Position numbers and translations under genes: made by a program
Part shown: positions 25,530 to 35,198 of the stretch, piece by piece
Layout of the letters: the number at the start of each line of letters is the position of its first letter
Position numbering within the stretch: position 1 is the stretch's first letter
Notes under the pieces: model-generated
Databases searched by the model: none
What the model was told of the DNA's origin: nothing
Seen by the model: only the letters and a program-made list of their open reading frames with translations
NCBI RefSeq assembly: GCF_003460505.1
Contig: NZ_QTVG01000002.1
Location: forward strand, 84,164-148,163
From: Eubacterium sp. AF36-5BH
GTDB taxonomy: Bacteria > Bacillota > Clostridia > Lachnospirales > Lachnospiraceae
Length of the DNA stretch: 64,000 nucleotides
Direction of reading: 5' to 3'

Positions 25530-25810
25530 GAAACCGTTGATGCGGAGATAAAAGTGAATCGTGCACTTACAGAGAGTAGGGAGTAGCTGAGAACCCACAG
25601 AACGCAGCTCACATAAATGGACCGCAGAGGGCATGGAACAAAACTTTTTTAGAAGCCAGTATTTCATGACGTGAAGGCATACGTTAGTTGCACAGAGTAT
25701 GTTTGTACTCGTTGAGAGCATATCGTTTGATATGAATCAAGGTGGCACCGCGGAAGATTTTTAGATTATCCGTCCTTGATAGTAGATTAATACTATCAAG
25801 GACTTTTTTT
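25530..25810 (+). promoter_or_regulatory. T-box leader, tryptophan specifier
   Basis: The conserved T-box sequence AATCAAGGTGGCACCGCGG is at 25735-25753, followed by a terminator hairpin (GTCCTTGATAGTA / TACTATCAAGGAC, 25772-25803, then a T-run). Upstream is a stem I region with an AGAGAGTAGG element; its base pair block GCGG/CCGC (25542-25545 and 25622-25625) leaves TGG, followed by A, at 25618-25620 as the specifier. Uncharged tRNA-Trp would thus favour the antiterminator and expression of the transporter downstream. Confidence 0.88.
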
Positions 25811-25912
25811 CGTATAAAGAAAAATAGATTATAGAAGTTATAAAAGTAATTTAATTTCTATATACTCTGAAGGGTTATCTAAACTGAAATAACTTTTAAA
25901 AGGAGAAAGATT

Positions 25913-26920
25913 ATGAGAGGATTTAAGAAAGTTTTAGGTTTAGTTTTAACAGTAGCATTAGCTACATCAGTATTCACAGCATGTGGAAACAGCAAAAAGG
26001 GTGGAGATAATGACAATGACAAGAAAAAAATTGGAATTATCACAATGGTAGAAAATGGCGCTTTTATGGATATGAAAGAAGGAATTCTTGAAGAATTAAA
26101 AGCAAAAGGCTACACAGAAGACAACACAACTTTTGATTACCAGTGTGCATCAGGTGATGCAACAACTTTATCAACTATAGCAAGTAACATGGCTGACGGT
26201 TCATACACGGCGGTGTTTACAATTGCAACACCTCCAACACAGACATTTGTAAGTACAGAATCAGACACACCTGCATTTTTCTGTGCAGTATCAGCACCAC
26301 TTGCAGCAAAGGTTTTAACAGACATGGATAAGCCTGACATGAATGCTACAGGAACATCAAATGCAATTCCTGTTTCAGAAATAATTGATTTTGCACAGGC
26401 AACAACACCTGCAAAGAAATACGGTCTTATTTATAGTGGAAACGAAGACAACGCTACAAACACAATTAAACAGGTTGAAGAATACTTAAAGAAAATCGGT
26501 GTTGAATATGTTGAAAAAACAGCTCCTACAGCAGCAGATGTAGAAAACGCAACAAACGCTTTAATAGCTGAAAAAGTAGATGCAGTATTTGTTCCAAATG
26601 ATTCAATTATTCAGGACGGTGTTTCAAAACTTACAGAAATCTGCAAGGACAAAAAAGTTCCAACATATTGTGCATCAGCAACAACAGTTCAGTCAGGTTG
26701 TTTTGCAACACTTGCAATTGACGACAAGGGAATCGGTAAGAAAACAGCAGATATGGCAGTTGAATATTTAAAGAATGGTAAGAAGGTAGAAGATATACCG
26801 GCACAGGTTGTAGGTATTGACTACTGTTCAGTAAATAAAGACACAATGAAAGCTTTAGGACTTACAAAGAAAGATATAAAAACAAAGTATGAAGTAAAAG
26901 AACTTGATACAGCTAAGTAA
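25913..26920 (+). CDS. trpX: ABC transporter substrate-binding lipoprotein (TrpX type)
   Basis: A 335-residue lipoprotein with signal peptide and lipobox SVFTACG (Cys near residue 23). The mature domain has the ABC_sub_bind family pattern (KIGIITMVENGAFMDMKEGI, FTIATPPTQTF, GLIYSGNEDNA). It should bind the substrate outside the membrane and deliver it to the permease encoded next. The T-box with a UGG specifier upstream points to tryptophan, as in trpXYZ systems of other Firmicutes. AAAGGAG precedes the ATG. Confidence 0.9.
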   Translation: MRGFKKVLGLVLTVALATSVFTACGNSKKGGDNDNDKKKIGIITMVENGAFMDMKEGILEELKAKGYTEDNTTFDYQCASGDATTLSTIASNMADGSYTAVFTIATPPTQTFVSTESDTPAFFCAVSAPLAAKVLTDMDKPDMNATGTSNAIPVSEIIDFAQATTPAKKYGLIYSGNEDNATNTIKQVEEYLKKIGVEYVEKTAPTAADVENATNALIAEKVDAVFVPNDSIIQDGVSKLTEICKDKKVPTYCASATTVQSGCFATLAIDDKGIGKKTADMAVEYLKNGKKVEDIPAQVVGIDYCSVNKDTMKALGLTKKDIKTKYEVKELDTAK

Positions 26921-27059
26921 GTTTAAAAGTATAAATTAGATAACATGAAAAAACATTTGAAAAGTATAAAGCAAAAAGTTTGCTACAAAAATGAAAATAA
27001 TAGAGTAATGAAAAACTGAGAATTAAAATATTACAATAATAATTGAAAGTGAAAAAGAA

Positions 27060-27995
27060 ATGGTAGAATTACAATATTATTTATCAAATGTGCCAGAGGC
27101 ATTAATTTACGGTTTATTGGCAATGGGTATATATATTTCTTTAAGAATATTAGATATACCTGATTTAACAACAGAAGGAAGTTTTGGATTTGGAGCTGTA
27201 ATTTCTGTTTTAGTTTCTCTTAACGGTCATCCGATTCTTGCAGTTTTTGCTGGAATGGCAGCGGGAATGATAGCAGGATTAATTACAGGAGCTTTGCAGA
27301 CTAAACTTAATGTGCATCCTGTTTTGGCAGGTATTATTACAATGAGTGGTTTGTATTCCATTAATTTGGTTTGCTATTCTTTGACAGATAAAGGTCAGAC
27401 TACAAACTTAAGTTATGGTAAAGTAACAATTTTTGAAAAAGTAAAAGAAACCTTAGGTATTAGAGGTATGTTTGAAACTTCTATGGTAAAGGCTGGTGTT
27501 AGTTTTATTATTGCTTTAGTTGTAATTCTATTAGTGATTTGGTTTTTTAAAACTCATTTAGGACTTTGCATTAGAGCAACAGGCGACAATCCTGATATGG
27601 TAAGAGCATCATCAATTAACGTAGACAGAACAAAGATTGTTGGTTTGATGATGGCAAACGGTCTTATTGGTTTATCAGGTGCACTGCAGTCACAAAGCAT
27701 TAGCTATGCTGATATTAGTTTACAAAACGGAACTTTGATTTATGGTCTTGCTGCAGTAATTATTGGTGAAGTTATTTTTGGAAAAAGAAGTGTGGCAACA
27801 GGAATTGTTTCAGCAGTAATCGGTTCTGTTCTATATAAAATAATAGTTGCATTCGTTATCAGACAGCAGTTGTTTGGCGACATGAGTTCAAACCTTATGA
27901 AATTCACATGTGCATTAATAGTAGCTATTACATTGGCAGTACCTGCAATTAAGGAAAGAATGGCTGCAAGAAAAATCAGAAAGGGGGCAATGTAA
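27060..27995 (+). CDS. trpY: ABC transporter permease (TrpY type)
   Basis: A 311-residue membrane protein with eight to nine hydrophobic helices, of the branched-chain-amino-acid-type permease family (EALIYGLLAMGIYISLRILD, PDLTTEGSFGFGA, GLCIRATGDNPDM). The start at 27060 lacks a strong ribosome site (GAAAGTGAAAAAG precedes), but the N-terminus aligns well with the family. The stop overlaps the ATG of the ATPase gene by one base. With TrpX it forms the membrane channel of the importer. Confidence 0.9.
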   Translation: MVELQYYLSNVPEALIYGLLAMGIYISLRILDIPDLTTEGSFGFGAVISVLVSLNGHPILAVFAGMAAGMIAGLITGALQTKLNVHPVLAGIITMSGLYSINLVCYSLTDKGQTTNLSYGKVTIFEKVKETLGIRGMFETSMVKAGVSFIIALVVILLVIWFFKTHLGLCIRATGDNPDMVRASSINVDRTKIVGLMMANGLIGLSGALQSQSISYADISLQNGTLIYGLAAVIIGEVIFGKRSVATGIVSAVIGSVLYKIIVAFVIRQQLFGDMSSNLMKFTCALIVAITLAVPAIKERMAARKIRKGAM

Positions 27996-28795
27996 TGTTA
28001 GAAATAAATAACATATCAAAAACCTTTGCCAAAAGTACAGTTAATGAACATACAGCAATTAACCATATGTCATTAAACCTAAAAGATGGTGATTTTGTAA
28101 CAGTAGTTGGCTCCAATGGTGCAGGTAAATCAACCTTATTTAATGCAATATGTGGTACCTTTATGGTGGATAAAGGGAATATTTTATTAGATGGAGAAGA
28201 TATTACTTTTAAGAGTGAACATACAAGAGCTAAATTAATCGGCAGAGTTTTTCAGGATCCAATGAAAGGAACAGCTCCTAATATGACAATCGAAGAAAAT
28301 CTTGCGTTGGCATATACAAGAGCAGGAAAGAAAAATTCACCTTTTAAGAGAGCCATAACTAAGAAGCAGACAGCTTTCTTTAGGGAGAATCTTGCAAGAT
28401 ACAATATGGGAATTGAAGACCGAATGAAAACCAAAATCGGCTTACTTTCAGGAGGCCAGCGACAGGTAGTTACATTGTTAATGTGTACTTTATCAATTCC
28501 AAAGTTGTTATTGCTTGATGAGCATACAGCAGCTCTTGATCCTGCAACAGCAGAAAGAGTAATGGAAATAACAAAAGAAATTGTAGCAGAGAATAACATT
28601 ACCACAATGATGATTACACATAATTTGAATCAGTCATTAACCACAGGTAACAGAACAATTATGTTAGACAGCGGTGAGATTATATTGGATCTTTCAGGAG
28701 AAGAAAGAGACAATATGACAATGGATGATTTGATTAAGATGTATTCAGCAAAGAAACAGAAAGCATTTGATAATGATAGAATATTGTTAAGTTAA
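27995..28795 (+). CDS. trpZ: ABC transporter ATPase (TrpZ type)
   Basis: A 266-residue ATPase with Walker A GSNGAGKST, Q loop FQDPMKGT, signature LLSGGQRQ, Walker B LLLLDEHTAALDP and the switch His in MMITHNL. It energises the importer encoded by the two preceding genes. The start overlaps the permease stop (TAATG), so translation is coupled. A terminator follows at 28797. The Walker B Glu is kept, though HTAALDP has His where Pro is common (EHTAALDP also occurs in this subfamily). Confidence 0.92.
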   Translation: MLEINNISKTFAKSTVNEHTAINHMSLNLKDGDFVTVVGSNGAGKSTLFNAICGTFMVDKGNILLDGEDITFKSEHTRAKLIGRVFQDPMKGTAPNMTIEENLALAYTRAGKKNSPFKRAITKKQTAFFRENLARYNMGIEDRMKTKIGLLSGGQRQVVTLLMCTLSIPKLLLLDEHTAALDPATAERVMEITKEIVAENNITTMMITHNLNQSLTTGNRTIMLDSGEIILDLSGEERDNMTMDDLIKMYSAKKQKAFDNDRILLS

Positions 28796-28796
28796 G

Positions 28797-28834
28797 AAAA
28801 AAGAAGTTGTAGCATTGCTACAGCTTCTTTTTTT
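28797..28834 (+). terminator. Terminator after the trp transporter operon
   Basis: AAAAGAAGTTGTAGC-att-GCTACAGCTTCTTTT with a following T-run; a 15-bp stem with one mismatch-type G-U pair, directly behind the ATPase stop. Confidence 0.88.
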
Positions 28835-28998
28835 GTGTAATAAGAACTTCCTTCAGAACTTCTTATTACGCAAAAAAACAATACGCAATTATACAATTTG
28901 AGACAAACGTATAAAAAACAGAAAGAATGGTTGCATTTAGCAAAAAGTAGAGTTATATTACAAATATAAGAAAATCATACACAAGTATAAAAAAGATG

Positions 28999-29023
28999 CT
29001 AATGTAATATTTAGATACATTAG
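28999..29023. promoter_or_regulatory. Likely TetR operator
   Basis: CTAATGTA-N9-TACATTAG is a perfect 8-bp palindrome 16 bases before the TetR gene. TACAT/ATGTA motifs recur before the lipoprotein gene at 29763-29811, so the regulator may control both. Confidence 0.5.
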
Positions 29024-29038
29024 TATAAGGAGGATGTT

Positions 29039-29614
29039 ATGGCAAATTCAAACATTACAAAGAAAGCTTTGGCGCAAAGCTTAAAAGAGTTGGGGGCCAC
29101 AAAGATTTTGGATAAAATAACTGTTGCAGACATTACAGACCATTGCGGTGTTAACAGACAGACATTTTATTATCATTTTAATGACAAGTATGAATTGCTT
29201 AGTTGGATATATAATCAGGATTTATTTATTCCATTAACACAGGATTTGACTTTTGAAAACTGGGTTGAAAAGTTAATTGGATTGTTCAAATATATGAAGC
29301 AGCAGAAAGCGTTTTTTATGAACACTATTAAATCATCCAACAATTTCTTCGCTGAATATAGTAATAAAATTTTCGCAGAGTTGTTTGTGAAGGCAATAGC
29401 AGAACTTGACTTATATCAGCATTTAGATGATAAAGAACAGGATATATATGCGAGATTTTTCGCTTATGGCTTAACAGGAGTAATTGTTGACTGGGCATTA
29501 AAAGGTATGAAGGAAAATGAAGATGATTTAGCTGTTTTGCTACAGAAAATGACATTACAAACTGAAGAGTTAGGTCATGAGATTTACATGTATAAAAGAA
29601 ATACAAAGAATTAA
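29039..29614 (+). CDS. TetR-family regulator
   Basis: A 191-residue repressor-type protein. The N-terminal helix-turn-helix is ITVADITDHCGVNRQTFYYHFNDKYELL; the C-terminal domain has the TetR_C pattern seen in DhaS-like proteins (FAYGLTGVIVDWALKGMKE). AAGGAGG precedes the ATG. A palindrome lies in its own promoter region, suggesting autoregulation, and the MMPL export genes follow on the same strand after 234 bases, so it probably controls them in response to the exported compound. Confidence 0.9.
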   Translation: MANSNITKKALAQSLKELGATKILDKITVADITDHCGVNRQTFYYHFNDKYELLSWIYNQDLFIPLTQDLTFENWVEKLIGLFKYMKQQKAFFMNTIKSSNNFFAEYSNKIFAELFVKAIAELDLYQHLDDKEQDIYARFFAYGLTGVIVDWALKGMKENEDDLAVLLQKMTLQTEELGHEIYMYKRNTKN

Positions 29615-29762
29615 AAAAATGATTTAACAGGAAATTGATTTTAGTCTATTTGAAAATATACAGAGTTATATTTTTACAATAAAGAGGTACAAATGAAATC
29701 TAATATCTGTTTATTATACAGAAAGTAAATGACTTATACAATTTCATACAGGTGTCATAAAA

Positions 29763-29811
29763 ATACATTGGTGTATAAGAATGTATAATGATTTTTTTAC
29801 ATATAAATGTA
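29763..29811. promoter_or_regulatory. TACAT/ATGTA motifs before the export operon
   Basis: ATACATT-N10-AATGTAT (29763-29786) and TACAT-ATAA-ATGTA (29798-29811) are two inverted repeats in the gap before the lipoprotein gene. Half sites resemble those at the TetR promoter. Good candidates for regulator sites; not proven. Confidence 0.35.
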
Positions 29812-29848
29812 TACTGTACAATAGAAAAGAAAAGGAGTGTATGTTGAA

Positions 29849-32098
29849 ATGAGAAAGTATGTTCAAAAAGGAATAAGTTTGGCGTTGGTTATGACAATGT
29901 CAACCTGGTGTTTGTCAGGATGTGGAACTACAAACACACAGTCAAAGAAAACAGAAAAAAAACAAACAGAAGCTTCTGACACAATTAAACAGTCAGATTT
30001 GCAAACATTATTAAGCAGTAAGATTGGTGACACAGCCAATACTGAAAAGAAAGAAACAGTTTTCGTGGAAATGGATCCATCTGGTGAAGTTACTAAGACA
30101 ACAGTAAGTGATACTTTGAAAGTTTCTGATAAGGATAGCATTAGTGATGTATCAAATCTCGATAATATTACAAATTTAAGTGGTGATGAAAAATATACTA
30201 CAGATGAGAATGGCAATATTGTTTGGGAGAATAAAGGAAAAGACATTACATATCAGGGTACAACAACAGAGTCTACACCTATTAAAGTAAATGTTAAATA
30301 TTATTTAGATGATGAAGAAATATCACCAGATGATTTGGCAGGAAAAAGCGGAAAAGTAAAAATTGTTTATGACTATGTTAATGAAACATCATCTGAGGGA
30401 AAATTCATTCCATTTATTACTTTAACAGGTATGGTTTTAGATGATAATTTCACAAATGTAAAAGTTGATAACGGTAAAGTAGTTGAATATGATGGCTCAA
30501 ACATTGTAATCGGTTATGGAGCACCGGGCTTTAAGGACAATCTTATATCAACAGTTAGCAAGGCTGAAGATTATTTAAAGGATATTGATATTCCTGAATC
30601 ATTTACAGTTGAAGCTGATGTAAAAGACTTTAGCTTAAACATGTCACTTACAATGGCAACATCTGAAATTGCTGATTTAGATTTAGACAAGAGCTTAGAT
30701 TTCTCAGATATTGAAGATAAGATGGATGAGTTAAAGGACGGTACAAATCAGTTAGTAAAAGGTGCTGGAGATTTAGTATCAGGTGCCAGCAAATTAAATT
30801 CAGGTGCAGATAAGATTGATAAGGGTGCAAAGGATATTGCTAAATATACATCTGATTTATATTTAGGAACAACTACATTATTAACAAGCTATAAGAAGTT
30901 TGACTGTGCTCTTGTTTCAGGTGTTAAGAGTGCAAACAAAGGTGCTAAGAAATTATACAAAGGAACAAAGAGTGTTAAGTCAGCATCTAACAAGTTGAAT
31001 TCAGGTGCCCAGACATTAAACAGCGGCGCTAAGAAGGTTAACTCAGGTGCACAGGAACTTGCAAAAGGTTTAAGCAGTGCAAAAGCAGGTTTTGAAGATG
31101 TTAAGGACAGCAAGGGTAATGTTAAGAGCCAGGGCTTAAAGAATGGCTCAAAGGCTTTAGCAACAGGAACAAAAACAGCAGAAGCAGGCGTAAAACAGCT
31201 AGTTGGTACATTACAGTCAACACCAAGTTCTATCCAGACTCAAATTGATGGTGTTGTTAAAAAAGTAAGCGCAGCTACAGGCGGTGCAATTGCTTCTGAA
31301 AAAGCATTAAACGCAACTATTGAAAAGATTAACGGTGCCATTGCTCAGGGCGCAGACATGACTACTGTTTTAACAGGTGCAGGTTTAAATGCAACAGCTT
31401 ATTATCAGTTATTAGAAGCATATTATGGAATTAAAACATTAGAGCAGGTTAAATCAACATTTGAAACTCAGATTACTTCACAGGCATCAAGCATTAAGGC
31501 TCTTGTTGATGGCATGGGAGATTTAACAGATGGTGCATCAGCGTTAAATACAGGAATTAATACATTATACACAGGTATTAGCAAGTTAAATACGGGTGCC
31601 GGTACTTTAGCAGCAGGCACAAAAAGTTTATATGATGGAACAAGTACATTAGCATCAGGAACAAACCAGTTAAAGAGTGGTGCAAAAACTCTTAACTCAG
31701 GTATGAAGTCACTTAACCAGGGAACAGATAAGATGAACAGTAAGTTAGGCGATGCAAGCTCACAGGTTAAAGATGGTATTGCAACTGTTAATTCAGGTGC
31801 AGGACAGATTAGTGATGGTGCTAAAACATTAGCAAATGGTACAGGTTCATTAAGCAGTGGTGTTGTAACATTATTTAATGGAACAAAAACATTAAAAGAT
31901 GGTGTTGTCAAATTAAATGACGAAGGTATAAGCAAGATTACTGAAATCTTTGGCTATGATACAAAGGATGCAGTTAATAGTATTGAAGATATATTAAATA
32001 ACGGAAAAGAATACAAGTCATTCTCAGGAATTAAGAGTGATATGTCAGGTAACGTTAAATTCATATTTAAGACAGCCGAAATCAAGTCGGATAAGTAA
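29849..32098 (+). CDS. Heptad-repeat lipoprotein, partner of MMPL exporter
   Basis: A 749-residue exported protein. Signal peptide with lipobox CLSGCG (Cys ~27). Residues ~50-270 are a beta-rich region. From ~280 to ~690 there are dozens of seven-residue repeats of the form L-x-x-G-a-x-x (LVSGASKLNSGADKI, LNSGAQTLNSGAKKVNSGA), predicted to make a long coiled-coil hairpin as in YhgE/Pip-type proteins, with a central insert ~430-560. The gene ends 15 bases before the MMPL gene, so it probably acts as an extracellular or periplasm-like adaptor of that exporter. ATG at 29849 follows AAAGGAG (11 bases). Confidence 0.8.
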   Translation: MRKYVQKGISLALVMTMSTWCLSGCGTTNTQSKKTEKKQTEASDTIKQSDLQTLLSSKIGDTANTEKKETVFVEMDPSGEVTKTTVSDTLKVSDKDSISDVSNLDNITNLSGDEKYTTDENGNIVWENKGKDITYQGTTTESTPIKVNVKYYLDDEEISPDDLAGKSGKVKIVYDYVNETSSEGKFIPFITLTGMVLDDNFTNVKVDNGKVVEYDGSNIVIGYGAPGFKDNLISTVSKAEDYLKDIDIPESFTVEADVKDFSLNMSLTMATSEIADLDLDKSLDFSDIEDKMDELKDGTNQLVKGAGDLVSGASKLNSGADKIDKGAKDIAKYTSDLYLGTTTLLTSYKKFDCALVSGVKSANKGAKKLYKGTKSVKSASNKLNSGAQTLNSGAKKVNSGAQELAKGLSSAKAGFEDVKDSKGNVKSQGLKNGSKALATGTKTAEAGVKQLVGTLQSTPSSIQTQIDGVVKKVSAATGGAIASEKALNATIEKINGAIAQGADMTTVLTGAGLNATAYYQLLEAYYGIKTLEQVKSTFETQITSQASSIKALVDGMGDLTDGASALNTGINTLYTGISKLNTGAGTLAAGTKSLYDGTSTLASGTNQLKSGAKTLNSGMKSLNQGTDKMNSKLGDASSQVKDGIATVNSGAGQISDGAKTLANGTGSLSSGVVTLFNGTKTLKDGVVKLNDEGISKITEIFGYDTKDAVNSIEDILNNGKEYKSFSGIKSDMSGNVKFIFKTAEIKSDK

Positions 32099-32113
32099 AG
32101 GAGCTAATAAGTT

Positions 32114-34180
32114 ATGAAGAAGTTTGGACAGTTTGTTGTAAAAGCCAGATATGTCATATTACTAATTAGTATTTTACTACTAATTCCAGCAGGCATTGGC
32201 TATATGAATACAAAAGTAAATTACGACTTATTATACTATTTGCCGGACGGAATTGACACAATGACAGGTCAGGACATAATGATGGACGAATTCGATTCAG
32301 GTGCATTTAGTATTGTTATGGTTGATAAGATGGACGATAAAGATGTCACAAAGCTTATTGACAAAATGAAAAAAGTTGACCATGTAAGTAAAGTTTTATG
32401 GTATGACTCTTTTGAAAAAGCAGGTGTACCAAAATCAATGCTACCGGATGATGTGTACAAAGCCTTTAACAAAGGTACATCAACAATTATGATGGTTATT
32501 TTTGATGACACAAGTTCCGGTGAGGGAACAATGGATGCAATAACACAACTTAGAAATCTTACACAAAAACAGTGTTATATTAGCGGTATTTCAGCCATTG
32601 TTACAGATACAAAAGTGTTAGTTGAACAGGAAATGTTCATATACGTTTGTATAGCAGCATTAGTTTCAATTGTTGTTTTGTCGTTGTTAATGGATTCATA
32701 CTTAATTTCAATTTTCTTTATGTTAAGTATTGGAATGGCTATTATATATAACTTAGGCAGCAACTTTGTGGTGGGAGAAATATCCTATCTGACAAAGGCG
32801 TTAGCGGCGGTGCTTCAGCTTGGTGTTACAATGGACTACTCAATATTCCTGTGGCACAGTTTTGAGGAAGAACTGGAGAAACATGACGGTGACAGTAAAT
32901 CGGCTATGGCGGATGCTATTGCAGCTACAATATCTTCTGTTGTAAGTAGTTCAATAACAACAGTGGCAGGTTTCATTGCTTTATGCTTTATGAGTTTTAC
33001 ATTGGGACTTGACCTTGGTATTGTAATGGCAAAAGGTGTAATTTTAGGTGTTATCTCATGTGTAACTGTTTTACCGGCTTTCATTTTGGTATTTAACAAA
33101 GCCATTCAGAAAACAAAGCACAAACAGTTATTACCTGATTTTAAAAAGATTCCTGCGTGGATTACAAAGCATTATAGAATATTTATTGTATTGTTCTTAT
33201 TATTAATTGGTCCTGCAGCTTACGGTCAGGCAAATACAAATGTATATTATGATTTAACATTAAGTTTGCCGGAAAGCTTAAAGAGTGTTACAGCTCAGAA
33301 TAAAGTGGCAGATACTTATGATTTAGGCTCGGCTAACATGATTTTAATAAGTTCAGATACAAAGACGAAAGATGTTAAAGATTTATTGTCAGATGTTAAT
33401 GATGTAAAAGGTGTAAAAGTTGCAATGGGACTTGAAAGTTTCTTAGACGGCTCAGTTCCTGATTCATTTATACCGGAAGATTTAACAAGTGCATTAAAGA
33501 GTGAAAAACATGAAATGTTAATCTTTATGTCTGAGTATAAGACAGGTTCAGATGAAGCCAATGCACAGTGTAATCAAATCGAAAAGATTATTAAGAAATA
33601 CGACAAGTCAGGAATGCTTGTAGGCGAAGCTGCATGTACAAGAGACTTAATTAAGATAACAAACAAAGACTTTGCAACAGTAAGTTTTGTTTCAATATTT
33701 GTAATTTTTGCAATTATCGCAATTGTATTTAAGTCAATTACACTTCCTATAATTTTGGTAGCAGTAATTGAACTTGCAATCTTTATCAACATGGGTATTC
33801 CATTCTATACAGGAGCAACATTACCATTTATTGCTTCAGTTGTAATTGGAACAATCCAGTTAGGTGCGACAGTTGACTACGCAATCTTAATGACTAACAG
33901 ATATAAGTTAGAGCGTAGCAGTGGCAAGGAAAAAAATCTTGCTGCAAAAGACGCATTAACAGCAACAATGAAGTCAATTATTGTTAGTGCTTGTACATTC
34001 TTTGGGGCAACATTTGGTGTAGGTGCTTACTCAAGTATTGACATGATTAGTTCACTTTGCTTACTTATGGCAAGAGGTGCCGTAATTAGTATGCTTTGTG
34101 TAATTTGTATTTTACCGGCAATGTTTGTTGTTTTTGACAAGGCTATTGTAAAGGGAAGTTACAAATTCTTAGACAAATAA
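32114..34180 (+). CDS. MMPL/RND-family exporter
   Basis: A 688-residue membrane protein with two repeats of one helix, a ~140-residue outer domain, and five to six helices each (first block ~10-340, second ~350-688). Conserved pieces include LQLGVTMDYSIFLWHSFEEE and its second-half counterpart IQLGATVDYAILMTNRYKLE, which carry the proton-relay Asp-Tyr pairs. Members export lipids, peptides or drugs with proton motive force. AAAGGAG precedes the ATG. With TetR and the heptad-repeat lipoprotein it forms a self-regulated export unit of unknown cargo. Confidence 0.92.
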   Translation: MKKFGQFVVKARYVILLISILLLIPAGIGYMNTKVNYDLLYYLPDGIDTMTGQDIMMDEFDSGAFSIVMVDKMDDKDVTKLIDKMKKVDHVSKVLWYDSFEKAGVPKSMLPDDVYKAFNKGTSTIMMVIFDDTSSGEGTMDAITQLRNLTQKQCYISGISAIVTDTKVLVEQEMFIYVCIAALVSIVVLSLLMDSYLISIFFMLSIGMAIIYNLGSNFVVGEISYLTKALAAVLQLGVTMDYSIFLWHSFEEELEKHDGDSKSAMADAIAATISSVVSSSITTVAGFIALCFMSFTLGLDLGIVMAKGVILGVISCVTVLPAFILVFNKAIQKTKHKQLLPDFKKIPAWITKHYRIFIVLFLLLIGPAAYGQANTNVYYDLTLSLPESLKSVTAQNKVADTYDLGSANMILISSDTKTKDVKDLLSDVNDVKGVKVAMGLESFLDGSVPDSFIPEDLTSALKSEKHEMLIFMSEYKTGSDEANAQCNQIEKIIKKYDKSGMLVGEAACTRDLIKITNKDFATVSFVSIFVIFAIIAIVFKSITLPIILVAVIELAIFINMGIPFYTGATLPFIASVVIGTIQLGATVDYAILMTNRYKLERSSGKEKNLAAKDALTATMKSIIVSACTFFGATFGVGAYSSIDMISSLCLLMARGAVISMLCVICILPAMFVVFDKAIVKGSYKFLDK

Positions 34181-34190
34181 TTAAAACAGC

Positions 34191-34285
34191 AAATTAATGT
34201 TTGTTTTAAAAAGTAAATTAATGTTTGTTTGAAAAGTAAATCAATGTTAGTTTTAAATAGTAAATTAATACTAGTTTGAAAAAGC
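34191..34285. repeat. Four imperfect 23-24 bp tandem repeats
   Basis: AAATTAATGTTTGTTTGAAAAGT-like units occur four times in a row (34191-34214, 34215-34237, 34238-34261, 34262-34285) between the exporter stop and its terminator. Non-coding; probably slippage-derived. Confidence 0.75.
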
Positions 34286-34300
34286 AAAAAATGAAGTTTT

Positions 34301-34358
34301 AGAGGTTCAAATATAAGTTAAACATTATAAAGTTTAATGGAATTAGAACCTCTTTTTA
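34301..34358 (+). terminator. Terminator after the MMPL operon
   Basis: AGAGGTTC and GAACCTCT enclose a 37-base loop with a weaker inner pair (TAAAC/GTTTA), and TTTTT follows. Confidence 0.7.
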
Positions 34359-34379
34359 GTTTAAAAAAAATGAAAAATG

Positions 34380-34388
34380 TGGTATAAT
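34380..34388 (+). promoter_or_regulatory. Extended -10 promoter of the cytidylate-kinase-like gene
   Basis: TGG-TATAAT is an extended -10 element 56 bases before the start codon at 34444. No clear -35 box is seen. Confidence 0.5.
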
Positions 34389-34443
34389 TAGCATAAAATT
34401 AAGTACGGATTATTTTTAATCTTAAAGACTGGAGGGATGTACT

Positions 34444-35034
34444 ATGAAGCAGATAGTAATTGCTATAGGAAGAGAGTTTGGTAGCGGAGGTTTAAAGGTA
34501 GCAGAAATGGTAGCAGAACATTACAATATACCTTTATATCACAAGCAATTATTAGATGAAGTGGCAAAGGAAGGAAAGTACAGTAGAGAAGTAGTTGAGA
34601 AGTACGACGAAAAACCTATTAACCTTACTTTTATGCCAATTCCATTAGGTGGTGTAACAACGTCAATAGAACAGGATGTTGCCATTAAGGAATTCAATAT
34701 GCTTAGAAAGAGAGCAAATGAGGAAAATGAATCATTTGTTGTTGTAGGCAGATGTGCAGATGAAATTCTCGCAGATAATCCAAATCTTACAAAAGTATTT
34801 ATTTTAGGAGATACAGAAAGTAAGGCTAAGAGAGTTATGGAAAGAGACGGCATTGATAAGAAAGCTGCTTTATCCAAGATGAAGAAAAGAGACAAAGTAA
34901 GAAAAACATATCATAACTTCTACTGTGAGAATAAATGGGGTGATTCAAGAGCTTATGATTTGTGCATAAGCACAGCAAATATCTCATTAGAGAATGCAGC
35001 AAGGCTAATTATTGACTATGTTGAAATGAAATAA
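34444..35034 (+). CDS. Cytidylate kinase-like protein
   Basis: A 196-residue P-loop kinase of the cytidylate-kinase-like family. The N-terminus IVIAIGREFGSGG is the phosphate-binding loop variant of this group; VVVGRCADEIL and KAKRVMERDGIDKKAA follow. True Cmk proteins have GPAGAGKST, so the substrate may differ. GGAGGG lies before the ATG and a strong terminator follows at 35044; the gene is monocistronic. Function beyond nucleotide or small-molecule phosphorylation is not known. Confidence 0.85.
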   Translation: MKQIVIAIGREFGSGGLKVAEMVAEHYNIPLYHKQLLDEVAKEGKYSREVVEKYDEKPINLTFMPIPLGGVTTSIEQDVAIKEFNMLRKRANEENESFVVVGRCADEILADNPNLTKVFILGDTESKAKRVMERDGIDKKAALSKMKKRDKVRKTYHNFYCENKWGDSRAYDLCISTANISLENAARLIIDYVEMK

Positions 35035-35043
35035 AAATAATTC

Positions 35044-35087
35044 AATAAGAAAAAGCCTTTATTTATAGGCTTTTTCTTATTTTTTTG
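35044..35087 (+). terminator. Terminator after the kinase-like gene
   Basis: AATAAGAAAAAGCCT / AGGCTTTTTCTTATT with a short AT loop and seven Ts. Confidence 0.9.
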
Positions 35088-35198
35088 GCTGAAAATAAAA
35101 ATGGTTTCTTGAATCGGATATATGGTTGTCAAACATTAAATATGATAAAATAATACCATGGTTAAACTTAACAAAGAAAATATAAAAAGGAGGATTTT

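Noticed and set aside
30889..31935. Minus-strand frames within the heptad-repeat lipoprotein gene
   Set aside because: They mirror the seven-residue repeats of the true gene and have no ribosome sites.
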